Source: Epilithonimonas hungarica (GTDB lineage: Bacteria; Bacteroidota; Bacteroidia; Flavobacteriales; Weeksellaceae). From it: a stretch of DNA of 64,000 nt. The translations under genes were made by a program, and so were the position numbers. Every line of letters starts with the position of its first letter. Position 1 is the first letter of the stretch. The notes beneath the pieces were generated by a model. The model did not search any database and was not told the DNA's origin. It saw only the letters and a list, made by a program, of their open reading frames with translations. This document shows positions 15,928 to 25,090 of this stretch, piece by piece. The stretch is taken from assembly GCF_900102265.1 (NCBI RefSeq), contig NZ_FNBH01000002.1, forward strand, positions 372,001 through 436,000. The letters are read 5' to 3'.

Positions 15928-16353
15928 TTATTTCCGGGTTGAGGTTTTCGAAGTCCATATTCTGTAAATCCAAAAGCCGATCACAGCACCAACAGTATTC
16001 AGAATAACATCATCAATATCGAAAACACCCAATCTTGTGAAATACTGAAGACTTTCTATCAAAATAATAGCGGAAAGAAAGTCCAGGATCAGAGTCCAAA
16101 AGTTGTTGAGCCTCGGAAAGATAATTCCTAAAAATCCAAATGGAACAAACATCAGAATATTACCGAATATGTTAATGATGATCGTTTTCCAAAGAATCGT
16201 TTGCTTGATGAAACCCGCCGTTGAAAACATCGGGATCAGTCTCACAATATTAATATCATACTGATTTCTCCCAAATCCGAAAAACATCAGATAAAGCAGA
16301 AATAAGGCGTAAGACGGAATCAGTATTTTATATAATTTCCTCAAAAGACCCAT
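15928..16353 (-). CDS. VanZ family membrane protein
   Basis: 141 residues with four hydrophobic helices. The pattern LIPMFST...ILWKTIIINIFGNILMFVPFGFLGIIFPRL...ESLQYFTRLGVFDIDDVILNTVGAVIGF, with N.L.F.P.G and the acidic DIDDVILN, is the VanZ/RDD-like domain. The family is named after teicoplanin resistance, but most members have no known function. It lies 28 bases beyond the transglutaminase gene in the same direction. Confidence 0.85.
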   Translation of the reverse strand: MGLLRKLYKILIPSYALFLLYLMFFGFGRNQYDINIVRLIPMFSTAGFIKQTILWKTIIINIFGNILMFVPFGFLGIIFPRLNNFWTLILDFLSAIILIESLQYFTRLGVFDIDDVILNTVGAVIGFWIYRIWTSKTSTRK

Positions 16354-16381
16354 ACAGAAAATTCGATTCCAAATATACGAA

Positions 16382-17365
16382 CTATTGTTGCTGTTGCTGC
16401 TGTTGTTGCATTTCTAGAAACATCCGATAAGAATTGCTTTGAGGTAAAAGTTCTTCAATCGATGGATTATTTTCTCTAATGTACATTGGAAGTTTAGGAA
16501 CTTCAGTTAAATTTTTGGTCTTATCGGTTGTGATGATCACAGAAACGCCCAATTTATGACTGGATGTCCCTTTATAAGTACCTTTCACTGGTGTACAATC
16601 TTTGAAATCTCTTCCCACAGCAATCTTGATGTGTCGGTCGCTTACCCAGCAATTGTTCGTCGGGTCGTTTCCTAGCCAGCCATAACCCGGAATGAAAACT
16701 TCTACCCAAGCGTGCGTTGCGCCTTCTCCCCTCAGTTCCTGATTGCTTGGACTAATGTATCCGCTGACATATCTTGACGGGACGCCCAACATTCTCAACA
16801 TTCCCAAAAGCAAATGCGCAAAATCCTGACAAACACCTGCTTTCAGCTCCCAAATCTCATCTATTTCCGTTTCGAAATCTGTGATTCCCTGCCTGTAAGT
16901 AAAATTCTCATAAATGTAAGATGACAAAGCTGTTGCTGTTTCCATCACAGACAAATCTGAATTAGCTACAGATTTTAAGGTTGACAAAATCTCTTCTTTA
17001 CTCTTAATATTTTCCTGTCTTACAAAATCGATGTAAGGAAACTGATCGGCCTGTTCTTTCACGATCTGCCATTGCTCTTCGACATTCAGATTGATAATCG
17101 GCAATTCTATTGGAAAAGTTTCCACAACCAACTCAACTTTGATTTCCAAAAAATGATGCGGTTCTATGATCGTAAAAACACCTATTCTATTGGTAAAATA
17201 ATCATAATAATAATCGATATTAGAATTGGGGAACAAGGAGATCTTTTGCTCGATAACTTCCTGAAAATCATTGGTCAATGGCGACAAAATAATTTGGTTC
17301 GCACTGTCTGTGACCGCAGAAGAATATTCGTATCTTGTAATGTGTAAAATGTTGAAAACTGGCAT
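16382..17365 (-). CDS. Transglutaminase-like protein with C-terminal polyglutamine tail
   Basis: 327 residues. The N-terminal domain (HITRYEYSSAVTDSANQIILSP) is the bacterial transglutaminase N-terminal family. The core has the catalytic Cys in ELKAGVCQDFAHLLLGMLR, His in GATHAWVEVFIPGYGWLGNDPTNN and the associated Asp. It is cytoplasmic and presumably a protease or amidase/ligase for peptides. The protein ends in EMQQQQQQQQ: eight Gln, written with mixed CAA and CAG. Third gene of the conserved ATP-grasp / alpha-E / transglutaminase cluster. Confidence 0.88.
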   Translation of the reverse strand: MPVFNILHITRYEYSSAVTDSANQIILSPLTNDFQEVIEQKISLFPNSNIDYYYDYFTNRIGVFTIIEPHHFLEIKVELVVETFPIELPIINLNVEEQWQIVKEQADQFPYIDFVRQENIKSKEEILSTLKSVANSDLSVMETATALSSYIYENFTYRQGITDFETEIDEIWELKAGVCQDFAHLLLGMLRMLGVPSRYVSGYISPSNQELRGEGATHAWVEVFIPGYGWLGNDPTNNCWVSDRHIKIAVGRDFKDCTPVKGTYKGTSSHKLGVSVIITTDKTKNLTEVPKLPMYIRENNPSIEELLPQSNSYRMFLEMQQQQQQQQ

Positions 17366-17445
17366 TTATAATGATGATTTGTTGATTTTCTAATTTGTTG
17401 GTGTGACAAATTGACGATTTAGCGATTTTACAATTAAACATTTTC

Positions 17446-18366
17446 TCAAACAACCAAACCAAAAAACTGGTGGTTAAAAATATTTGAAATTTCGTAAATA
17501 TCACTTTCTATCCTGGCAAGAAAAAGCATCTTTTCCTCACGTGTCCTGGGATGTCTTGTAAACTGGACATTCGCAATACATTTTCCAATGAAAAAACCGA
17601 CCGTTTCATCACTTTCACCTTGTTCGCCGGAATTGAGCTGTTTGGAAAATTTATCTAATTCATTAAGAGAATATGTAATTGAATTTGGGAAAAGCGGTTC
17701 ATAGATCATCTGGTAAAAAATCCGTTCTTTTTCCATAGTTCCAAGATTATGTCGAAGGTAAAAATCATACCCGCTCACCGAACTTAGAAAATACCGCCAA
17801 TTGGAATAATCATTATCCAAAAGGTCTTCGCCGTAAAGGATCCACTGTTTTCTGATCAGGTTAATACTATTTAAAATTCTTTCTATATACTTTCCCAATT
17901 CTAAAAAACAATAACCTTCGTCTCTCGCCACATAATTGTCAATAACGCCATAATAAACCATCGATTGCTTTACCAAAAGATCAAAAACACTGATCGGGTC
18001 ACCATATCTGGATTGATTGAACAGAAAATGGTCTTTCATCTGATGATGAAAATCGTTGAGACATTGCCAAACATCTTTGTTGATGTGGTCTTGCGCACTT
18101 CTGGCATTTTCTCTCGCCCGGAAAATATTGCTGGCAATCGACAGATCATTATTGATATCAAAAAGCACCTTGGAGATCAGATTTCCAAAACTGTAATCAT
18201 CATTATCGATCTCAATTTGATTTTCCTCACAAAAATTCTCCCAACTTTCTACAGAGGCGCCATCCTGATAAGCGATGTATCTGGTATGAAAAACTTTGAG
18301 CTGAAAATTGGTCCGCTCCATATAACGGCTCATCCAAAATATATTTTCTGCAACTCTACTTAGCAT
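17446..18366 (-). CDS. Alpha-E domain-containing protein
   Basis: 306 residues, all-helical and acidic. It begins MLSRVAENIFWMSRYMERTNF, the signature of the alpha-E family (DUF403), and has a conserved HPRTREEKML-type segment near the end. It is always found with circularly permuted ATP-grasp and transglutaminase-like genes, as here, and that trio is thought to synthesise and process a peptide or ligation product. No enzymatic activity is known for the alpha-E part itself. 37-base gap from the ATP-grasp gene upstream. Confidence 0.88.
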   Translation of the reverse strand: MLSRVAENIFWMSRYMERTNFQLKVFHTRYIAYQDGASVESWENFCEENQIEIDNDDYSFGNLISKVLFDINNDLSIASNIFRARENARSAQDHINKDVWQCLNDFHHQMKDHFLFNQSRYGDPISVFDLLVKQSMVYYGVIDNYVARDEGYCFLELGKYIERILNSINLIRKQWILYGEDLLDNDYSNWRYFLSSVSGYDFYLRHNLGTMEKERIFYQMIYEPLFPNSITYSLNELDKFSKQLNSGEQGESDETVGFFIGKCIANVQFTRHPRTREEKMLFLARIESDIYEISNIFNHQFFGLVV

Positions 18367-18403
18367 TGTTCTTAATGGTTAATTGTTAATGATTAAAACT
18401 GAA

Positions 18404-19846
18404 TTAGTCAACAACCCAAGTATCTTTGGAACCGCCACCTTGAGAGGAATTCACAACAATAGAACCTTCCTTCAAAGCAACTCTGGTTAATCCGCCTGGA
18501 ACAATATCAATTCCATCAGGACCGTATAATGCGAAAGGTCTCAGATCAACTCTTCTCGGTTGCAAAACACCATTGATGTAACAAGGCGCAGTTGAAAGCT
18601 TAATGATTGGTTGCGCGATATAACTTCTTGGATTCAGGTTGATTTGTTTTGTGAATTCAGCGATTTCTTCATTGGTAGCTTTGTCTCCGATCAACATTCC
18701 GTAACCACCACTTTCATTGGTTTTTTTCACAACCATTTTGTGCATGTTTTCTATCGTATATTTCCGTTCGTCCAGGTTTTCCATTCGGTAAGTTGGAACA
18801 CTTTTCAGAATCGGTTCTTCTCCCAAGTAATATCGAATCATATCCGGAACGTAGGAATAAATGGCCTTATCATCCGCAACGCCATTTCCCATCGCATTCA
18901 CGATGATGACATTTCCTTTTCTGTAAGCGTGATACAATCCCGGAACACCTAAAACACTGTCTTGGCGAAAAACCAGCGGGTCAATGAACTCATCATCCAC
19001 TCTTCTGTAAATGACATCCACTTTTTTTAGGCCTTTCGTCGTTTTCATATAGACTTGATGATTTTGCACCACCAGATCGCGACCTTCCACCAATTCGATT
19101 CCCATTAATCGGGCTAAAGTCGTATGTTCAAAATAAGCGGAATTGAAAATCCCCGGTGTTAGCAGAACGACATTAGGTTTTGCACTGATCTGGCGCCCAA
19201 AGGACAATAGATTTTTTATTAACAGATCGGGATAAATATTGACTTGTTTAACCTTGATATTAGGTAAAATATTAGGAAAAAGCCTGTAACTCATTTTCCG
19301 GTTTTCCAACATATAACTGACTCCGGAAGGTGTCCTGAGATTATCTTCCAGAACATAATAACTACCATCATGATCTCTGATAAGATCGATTCCGCTGATG
19401 TGTGTATAAATATCAAATGGCACATCCACATTTATCATTTCACGAAGATAATTGGGACAAGTGTAAACCAAAGACGATGGCAAAACTTCATCTTTGATAA
19501 TGAATTGCTGATGATAAACATCTTTGAGAAAAATATTGAGAGCCTTGAGTCTTTGCTTGATTCCTTTCTGTATAAAATCCCATTCCGAAGACTGAATTAT
19601 CCTCGGAACGACGTCAAAAGGAAAAATCTTTTCGATTCCTTCTCCATCATTATAAACCGTGAAAGTAATCCCTTGCGTCATAAACAGTTTTTTCGCAAGG
19701 TCATTTTTCTGGTCCATCTCAGAAACATCAAACTTGGAAAAACCGGTCACAAAATCCCGGTAATGATTTCTTACTACATTATCGGACATCATTTCGTCAT
19801 AAATATCATTTATTGCTGGATAACCACTCAAAAAACCATCATTCAT
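18404..19846 (-). CDS. Circularly permuted type 2 ATP-grasp protein
   Basis: 480 residues. The sequence VYNDGEGIEKIFPFDVVPRII, EDNLRTPSGVSYMLENRK, VVLLTPGIFNSAYFEHTTLARLMGIELVEG and KTNESGGYGMLIG is that of the DUF404/DUF407 circularly permuted ATP-grasp family, with ATP-binding Lys/Glu residues around KKTNESGGYG. It should form a carboxylate-amine bond using ATP. First gene of a three-gene leftward operon with alpha-E and transglutaminase-like genes. The product is unknown. Confidence 0.9.
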   Translation of the reverse strand: MNDGFLSGYPAINDIYDEMMSDNVVRNHYRDFVTGFSKFDVSEMDQKNDLAKKLFMTQGITFTVYNDGEGIEKIFPFDVVPRIIQSSEWDFIQKGIKQRLKALNIFLKDVYHQQFIIKDEVLPSSLVYTCPNYLREMINVDVPFDIYTHISGIDLIRDHDGSYYVLEDNLRTPSGVSYMLENRKMSYRLFPNILPNIKVKQVNIYPDLLIKNLLSFGRQISAKPNVVLLTPGIFNSAYFEHTTLARLMGIELVEGRDLVVQNHQVYMKTTKGLKKVDVIYRRVDDEFIDPLVFRQDSVLGVPGLYHAYRKGNVIIVNAMGNGVADDKAIYSYVPDMIRYYLGEEPILKSVPTYRMENLDERKYTIENMHKMVVKKTNESGGYGMLIGDKATNEEIAEFTKQINLNPRSYIAQPIIKLSTAPCYINGVLQPRRVDLRPFALYGPDGIDIVPGGLTRVALKEGSIVVNSSQGGGSKDTWVVD

Positions 19847-20073
19847 AGCTATATTTTATGTTTTTAAAACACTAATATATAAAATTAACAGGGGTAATTA
19901 TAATTTTTATATAAAATAAATTTAAAACACCCCTATCTAAAGACACATCAAAGCAATAAAATCAATTTTTATATTTTAATTAGAAATCCATAACAGAATC
20001 CTTTCAACTACAACATTTCCCTTGACTTTTTTTGTAATTTTTAGTATATTCGTTATTCATTTACACGATTTAG

Positions 20074-22275
20074 ATGATTTACGACCTAGAGAAAGAAAAC
20101 AAGGAAATCCTTGCGCGATATAAAGACCTCATTACCAATACATACCGTACCTTGGACGAGGAGCAGAACAAGCTTATCAGAAAAGCCTTTGATATTGCTT
20201 TGGACGCCCACAAGGACCAGCGTAGAAAAACCGGCGAACCCTACATCTACCATCCGATAGAAGTCGCTAAAATTGTAGCAAATGAAGTCGGCTTAGGTGC
20301 AACAAGTATCGCCTGCGCTCTACTCCATGATGTAATAGAGGATTCTGAATATACTTACGAAGACCTTAATAAAATCTTCGGCAAAACCATTGCGGATATA
20401 GTCAGTGGATTGACAAAAATATCTGTAATGAACCAACAGAACATTTCTGTCCAGTCTGAAAATTACAGAAAACTATTACTTACACTTTCGGAAGATTTCC
20501 GTGTGATTCTCATCAAAATAGCAGACCGACTGCACAATATGAGAACCCTGGAAAGCATGCATCCTGTAAAGCAGAAAAAAATAGCTGCAGAAACTGCATA
20601 CATTTATGCTCCATTAGCTCATAGATTTGGACTTTATTCTATCAAATCCGAACTAGAAGACCTATCTTTAAAATATAATAATCCAGAGGTCTATAATGAA
20701 ATCCTGAACAAATTAGAAACAGCAAAAGAAGTTCGTGAAAAATATGTTGAGGAGTTCACAAAAGAAGTTTCCGAACAGCTGAAAGAAGAAAACCTCAACT
20801 TCACGATCAAAGGACGCGCAAAAGCCATCAGTTCGATTTATCGTAAAATGCAAAAGCAGAACGTAACTTTTGAAGAAGTTTATGACAATTATGCCATCAG
20901 GATCATTTATAAATCCGACCCTAGAAATGAAAAATTCCTAGCCTGGAAGATCTACTCCATCGTAACAGACCTTTATCAAAGCAATCCTTCCCGAATGCGT
21001 GACTGGATCTCCCAGCCAAGGTCAACTGGTTATGAGAGTCTCCATTTGACCGTAATGGGTCCGGATAAAAAATGGATCGAGGTCCAGATCCGTTCCGAAA
21101 GAATGAACGAGATTGCCGAAAAAGGAGTTGCAGCCCATTATAAATACAAAGAAGGCTATAGAAAAAATACTGATGACCAGAGATTCGAAAACTGGGTTTC
21201 CGAGATCAGGGACGTTCTTGAGCAACAACAAAACCTTTCCACATCTGAACTTCTTGATAATATCAAATTAAATCTTTACTCCAAAGAGGTTTTCGTTTTT
21301 ACTCCAAAAGGGGAGATCAAAATTCTTCCGACTGGAGCAACTGCTTTGGATTTTGCATTTTCGGTTCACTCAGATCTGGGAACAAAATGTCTGGGAGCAA
21401 AGATCAACGGAAAATTGGTTCCGATAAGTTATGTTCTTCAAAATGGTGACCAGATAGACATCCTTTCCTCTCAAAATCAAAAACCGAAGGCTGATTGGCT
21501 GGACTTTGTAGTAACTTCCAAAGCCAAATCCAAGATCAAGAACATCCTTAATTCCGAAAAAAATCAGAACACCGCGGAAGGGAAAGAGATACTTCAGAGA
21601 AAGATGCGTCACGCAAAACTGAATTTCTCCGATGAAGAGATCAATGGATTACAAAAATTTCTTAATCTGAAAACTTCTCAAGATTTATTTCTAGGCTTCC
21701 AAAACGGAACCTTCGATATTGGTGATATCAAGAGATATTCTGATAAAAAAAGCATTCTCAGCAATATCTTCAACCGTTTCAGAAAATCATCCTCCAAAGA
21801 AGAGTACGTCGAAAAGGTCGACTCTAATCTGGATATGATCGTATTCGGAAAAGATGAGGAAAAACTGAATTATTCTTTTGCTAAATGCTGTACAGTAATC
21901 CCTGGTGATAAAATTTTCGGGTTCATTACCATTTCTGATGGGATCAAGGTCCATAGTGAAAGCTGCCCAAATGCGATCAACTTAAGAGCCAATTACGATT
22001 ACAGAGTTCTGCAGGCAAAATGGGTCAACGCAGAGAGCTTCAAAAACAGGATCAAAATAGAGATCGAAGGCCTGGACAGAATGGGAATGATCAACGATAT
22101 CACAGCAGTTATCAGCGGTTCTATGAATATGGATATGAAGAGTATGAGCATTGCTTCAAATGATGGTATTTTTACAGGAAGTATCGCTCTCGAGGTTAAA
22201 AATAAAAGTCAATTGGAAGAAACTTTCAAACAGTTAAAAGCTATAAAAGGCGTCTCTAAAGTGAAGCGAACGTAA
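20074..22275 (+). CDS. spoT: Bifunctional (p)ppGpp synthetase/hydrolase (RelA/SpoT family)
   Basis: 733 residues with full long-RSH architecture. HD hydrolase at about residues 45-200 (YIYHPIEVA, CALLHDVIEDSEY, KIADRLHNMRTL). Synthetase at about 240-370 (RAKAISSIYRKM, RMRDWISQPRSTGYESLHLTV). TGS at about 405-465 (VFVFTPKGEIKILPTGATALDFAFSVHSDLG). Zinc-finger-like region with KCCTVIPGD, and a C-terminal ACT domain. The intact HD motif argues for hydrolase activity, so SpoT/Rel type. It controls the stringent response in the cytoplasm. Its last base is the first base of nhaA's start codon. Confidence 0.93.
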   Translation: MIYDLEKENKEILARYKDLITNTYRTLDEEQNKLIRKAFDIALDAHKDQRRKTGEPYIYHPIEVAKIVANEVGLGATSIACALLHDVIEDSEYTYEDLNKIFGKTIADIVSGLTKISVMNQQNISVQSENYRKLLLTLSEDFRVILIKIADRLHNMRTLESMHPVKQKKIAAETAYIYAPLAHRFGLYSIKSELEDLSLKYNNPEVYNEILNKLETAKEVREKYVEEFTKEVSEQLKEENLNFTIKGRAKAISSIYRKMQKQNVTFEEVYDNYAIRIIYKSDPRNEKFLAWKIYSIVTDLYQSNPSRMRDWISQPRSTGYESLHLTVMGPDKKWIEVQIRSERMNEIAEKGVAAHYKYKEGYRKNTDDQRFENWVSEIRDVLEQQQNLSTSELLDNIKLNLYSKEVFVFTPKGEIKILPTGATALDFAFSVHSDLGTKCLGAKINGKLVPISYVLQNGDQIDILSSQNQKPKADWLDFVVTSKAKSKIKNILNSEKNQNTAEGKEILQRKMRHAKLNFSDEEINGLQKFLNLKTSQDLFLGFQNGTFDIGDIKRYSDKKSILSNIFNRFRKSSSKEEYVEKVDSNLDMIVFGKDEEKLNYSFAKCCTVIPGDKIFGFITISDGIKVHSESCPNAINLRANYDYRVLQAKWVNAESFKNRIKIEIEGLDRMGMINDITAVISGSMNMDMKSMSIASNDGIFTGSIALEVKNKSQLEETFKQLKAIKGVSKVKRT

Positions 22276-23441
22276 TGCAATTATCAAAATACTTTCAACA
22301 ATTTTTTCACAACAGCAAAAGCTCTGGAATTGTACTTATCATTTGTGTTCTCATTTCATTAGGTATCGCAAATAGTTCTCTATCGGAGAATTTTCAAAAT
22401 CTTCTTAATTCCAATATTGGAACTGAATTTTTTCATTTGAATTATTCAGTTTCTGTTTGGATCAACGATGGATTGATGGCTATTTTCTTCCTTTTGGTAG
22501 GATTGGAAATCAAAAGAGAGCTGTTGGAGGGCGAATTATCCGACATGAAAAAAGCGAATCTCCCAATTTTCGCCGCACTCGGTGGCATGTTGGTTCCCGC
22601 TTTGATCTATTTTGCATTCAATTATAATTCCGGGTATAAAAATGGCTGGGCAATTCCAATGGCAACCGATATTGCATTTTCTCTGGCCATCATTTCATTG
22701 CTTGGAAAAAGTATCCCTAATTCTCTCAAAGTATTTTTAAGCGCATTAGCAATAGTAGATGATCTGGGGGCTATTATCGTGATCGCATTGTTTTATACAG
22801 ATTCTATTGATTGGATCTCTTTAGGGGGTTGTGGCGGAATTACAATTCTTCTAATTATTTTAAACAAAATAGGGATTAAAAATCTTTTATTCTATCTGAT
22901 CCCGGGATTATTTCTTTGGTATTTTATGCACCATTCCGGTATTCATGCAACTATTGCAGGAGTGATTTTAGCATTTACAATTCCAACAAATATTTCCGAA
23001 ACCGAGATCTCTCCGTTAGAAAAGCTGGAACAAAAACTTCATATCCCTGTCAGTTTTGTGATAATGCCATTATTTGCATTGGCTAATACTAATATTACTT
23101 TTCGATCAGAGGTTTTTGCCAATTTTATCAATCCATTGAGCTTAGGAATTATTGCCGGATTATTTGCTGGAAAAGTTATTGGTATCAATTTATTTTCTTG
23201 GATCGTTGTCAAGCTAAAATGGAGTGAGCTTCCGGCTTTTTCAAAATGGCAGCAATTGATTGGCGTAGGATTTTTAGCCGGAATAGGTTTCACTATGTCA
23301 ATTTTCGTCTCGCTTTTAGCTTTTCCTGATCAAATTGAGAATCAAGAAATTGCCAAGATCAGCATTCTGGCTGCTTCGGTTTTATCCGGAGTTATAGGCT
23401 TTGTAATTTTAAATTTCAATAAAAAACCTTCCGAAATTTAA
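22275..23441 (+). CDS. nhaA: Na+/H+ antiporter NhaA
   Basis: 388 residues, about 12 membrane helices, normal NhaA length. Characteristic pieces: WINDGLMAIFFLLVGLEIKRELLEGEL, GWAIPMATDIAFSLAIISLLG, and ALAIVDDLGAIIVIALFYT with the adjacent transport aspartates (E. coli D163/D164). Late LAGIGFTMSIFVSLLAF is also typical. It exports Na+ in exchange for H+ across the inner membrane. The start overlaps the spoT stop by one base, giving a spoT-nhaA operon. Confidence 0.93.
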   Translation: MQLSKYFQQFFHNSKSSGIVLIICVLISLGIANSSLSENFQNLLNSNIGTEFFHLNYSVSVWINDGLMAIFFLLVGLEIKRELLEGELSDMKKANLPIFAALGGMLVPALIYFAFNYNSGYKNGWAIPMATDIAFSLAIISLLGKSIPNSLKVFLSALAIVDDLGAIIVIALFYTDSIDWISLGGCGGITILLIILNKIGIKNLLFYLIPGLFLWYFMHHSGIHATIAGVILAFTIPTNISETEISPLEKLEQKLHIPVSFVIMPLFALANTNITFRSEVFANFINPLSLGIIAGLFAGKVIGINLFSWIVVKLKWSELPAFSKWQQLIGVGFLAGIGFTMSIFVSLLAFPDQIENQEIAKISILAASVLSGVIGFVILNFNKKPSEI

Positions 23442-23452
23442 TTGAAAGGTTT
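23424..23452 (+). terminator. Possible terminator overlapping the end of nhaA
   Basis: AAACCTT (23424-23430) pairs with AAGGTTT (23446-23452) around the nhaA stop codon, with A and T runs on either side. It would serve nhaA and the convergent small gene. Confidence 0.5.
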
Positions 23453-23459
23453 ATGAATT

Positions 23460-23570
23460 TTAATCTCTTTTAGAAGCATTTTTCTTTTCTCTCTTAGCTT
23501 CTTTCTTTTCTTTTGCTGTTTTCAGTGGTTCTTTTTTCACTGTTTTTTTAGCATCTTGACCTTTTGCCAT
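23460..23570 (-). CDS. Very small lysine-rich protein (36 residues)
   Basis: From the ATG at 23570 the minus strand encodes MAKGQDAKKTVKKEPLKTAK... ending KKNASKRD with TAA at 23462-23460. The composition is extremely basic (about 40% Lys/Arg) with periodic Glu and Ala, likely one helix. I recall near-identical short proteins annotated as hypothetical in Chryseobacterium genomes, which supports a real gene. It could bind nucleic acid or the ribosome (inference). It is convergent with nhaA. Confidence 0.7.
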   Translation of the reverse strand: MAKGQDAKKTVKKEPLKTAKEKKEAKREKKNASKRD

Positions 23571-23654
23571 AGTTATATATTTTAGTGTTTTATTTTTAGT
23601 ATTGTAAATATAATAATTTTAATAAACGCTATTGGGATAAACATCTCAACCAAA

Positions 23655-24584
23655 CTATTTAATTGTTATCATCTCATCTCGTACTAACTTTTCCAACTTA
23701 ACCTTTTTAATGGCAAGATTAAGTTCATTTCCCATCAGTACAAGAAAAACATTGACATTAATCCAAACCATTACCAAAATAATAGAACCAATGGAACCAT
23801 AAAGAACGTTATATCTTGCGATATTCGCCACATAAATGGCAAAGAAGTAGGTCAATGTAACAAATAGAACTGTTGTCAAAACTGCTCCGGGGAAAGCTTC
23901 TCTAAGTCTTGTGATTTTTAGACAGCCAACCCAATAGAAAAGTGTCAACAAAATAAGATAGAACAACGGAAAAGATATAAATCCAATGATCTTTGTAAGA
24001 TTCTTTGTAAACCAGCCAATGTCATAGGTCGGCGTGAAAAGTTTGAGGACAACCTCACTGTAATAGATTCCAAAAATCGAAAGGAAAACCAGTGTCAGAA
24101 AGGAAATTGTAACCAACATCGCCAAAGCATATTCTTTTACGAAACCTCTTTTAAGTTCCGTATTTCTGTTGAATCCATTGATGAATGTGAAACAACCGTT
24201 AGTCGCAAAAACAAAAGATAGTAAAATCGTTAAAGTACTTATCGACTTCATATTAGGAAGAAGGCTTGTTTGTATATAACCCGTGACATCACTTTGCATA
24301 TGAGACGGAAAAATACGAGGCATCAGAACTTCGAAGATGTAAAACTGAAGTTTATCGTAGTGCGGCATATAAGGCAAAACCGACAACAAGAAAAGAATCA
24401 TCGGGAAAAGACTTAGAAAAAAACTCCACGAAATACTGGCAGCCTGTCTTCCTAAAGGATTTTTGAAAATGGCATCAGAATATATCGTGAACATCTTCCA
24501 GAGAGAAATTCCCAAAACTGGTATGTGGATCCCGTCGAAAAAGTTTTTGATTTTGAGGAAAAAACGCTGTATTTTTTTTGCCAT
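23655..24584 (-). CDS. YihY/virulence factor BrkB family membrane protein
   Basis: 309 residues with about six membrane helices. The YihY/BrkB pattern is visible: RQAASISWSFFLSLFPMILFLLSVLPY near the N-terminus, a central FVFATNGCFTFINGFNR, and a late FPGAVLTTVLFVTLTYFFAIYVANIARYNVLYGSIGSIILVMVWINVNVFLVLMGNELN. The family was once called ribonuclease BN by mistake; the true role is unknown, probably an inner-membrane transporter-like protein. Divergent from rlmH with a 30-base gap holding both promoters. Confidence 0.9.
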   Translation of the reverse strand: MAKKIQRFFLKIKNFFDGIHIPVLGISLWKMFTIYSDAIFKNPLGRQAASISWSFFLSLFPMILFLLSVLPYMPHYDKLQFYIFEVLMPRIFPSHMQSDVTGYIQTSLLPNMKSISTLTILLSFVFATNGCFTFINGFNRNTELKRGFVKEYALAMLVTISFLTLVFLSIFGIYYSEVVLKLFTPTYDIGWFTKNLTKIIGFISFPLFYLILLTLFYWVGCLKITRLREAFPGAVLTTVLFVTLTYFFAIYVANIARYNVLYGSIGSIILVMVWINVNVFLVLMGNELNLAIKKVKLEKLVRDEMITIK

Positions 24585-24589
24585 TCATT

Positions 24590-24610
24590 TATCTTTGCCT
24601 CACAAATATA
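24590..24610. promoter_or_regulatory. Interlocked divergent promoters for yihY-like gene and rlmH
   Basis: Rightward -7 box TATCTTTG is at 24590-24597 (for rlmH, ATG 24615). Leftward TATATTTG is at plus 24603-24610 (for the YihY gene, ATG 24584). Each box lies where the other transcript should begin, so the two promoters cannot be open at the same time. No clear -33 element was found for either at the ideal spacing. Confidence 0.5.
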
Positions 24611-24614
24611 GTAA

Positions 24615-25088
24615 ATGCGTATTAATTTGATCTGTATCGGCAAAACAGATGATAAAGAAATTGTTTCTCTTATCAAATATTATCTCCCCAGAATCCCCAA
24701 ACACTGGAACTTTGAACTGATAGAGATTCCGGATATCAAAAACGCCAAAAATCTAAGTTCTGACCAACTGAAAAAAGAGGAAGCAAAACTATTTCACAAC
24801 CAAATCGATTCTTCTGACCTGGTAATTCTTTTGGACGAAAAAGGAAAGCAATTCACAAGCCGAGAATTCTCTGAGAAAATCGATTTCTGGATGGGAAGTT
24901 CCGTGAAAAAAATTAATATTTTGATTGGTGGTGCTTATGGTTTTTCTGATGAGATCTACCAACGTGCCAATGAAAAGATATCATTATCAAAAATGACCTT
25001 TACGCACCAGATGATCCGGTTATTTTTTGTGGAACAGATCTACAGAGCAGCTACAATTTTGCAAGGAAAGCCTTATCATAATGATTGA
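24615..25088 (+). CDS. rlmH: 23S rRNA (pseudouridine(1915)-N(3))-methyltransferase RlmH
   Basis: 157 residues, full length. SPOUT-fold methyltransferase acting on helix 69 of assembled 70S ribosomes. Visible: MRINLICIGKT, LLDEKGKQFTSREFSEKI, ILIGGAYGFSDEIY (SAM-binding knot region) and the conserved C-terminal LSKMTFTHQMIRLFFVEQIYRA...GKPYHN. Single gene with its own promoter box at 24590. Confidence 0.96.
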   Translation: MRINLICIGKTDDKEIVSLIKYYLPRIPKHWNFELIEIPDIKNAKNLSSDQLKKEEAKLFHNQIDSSDLVILLDEKGKQFTSREFSEKIDFWMGSSVKKINILIGGAYGFSDEIYQRANEKISLSKMTFTHQMIRLFFVEQIYRAATILQGKPYHND

Positions 25089-25090
25089 TA

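Noticed and set aside
16382-16420. CAG/CAA run as a phase-variable microsatellite
   Set aside because: CAA and CAG alternate irregularly and the run is at the very C-terminus, so slippage would not switch the gene off.
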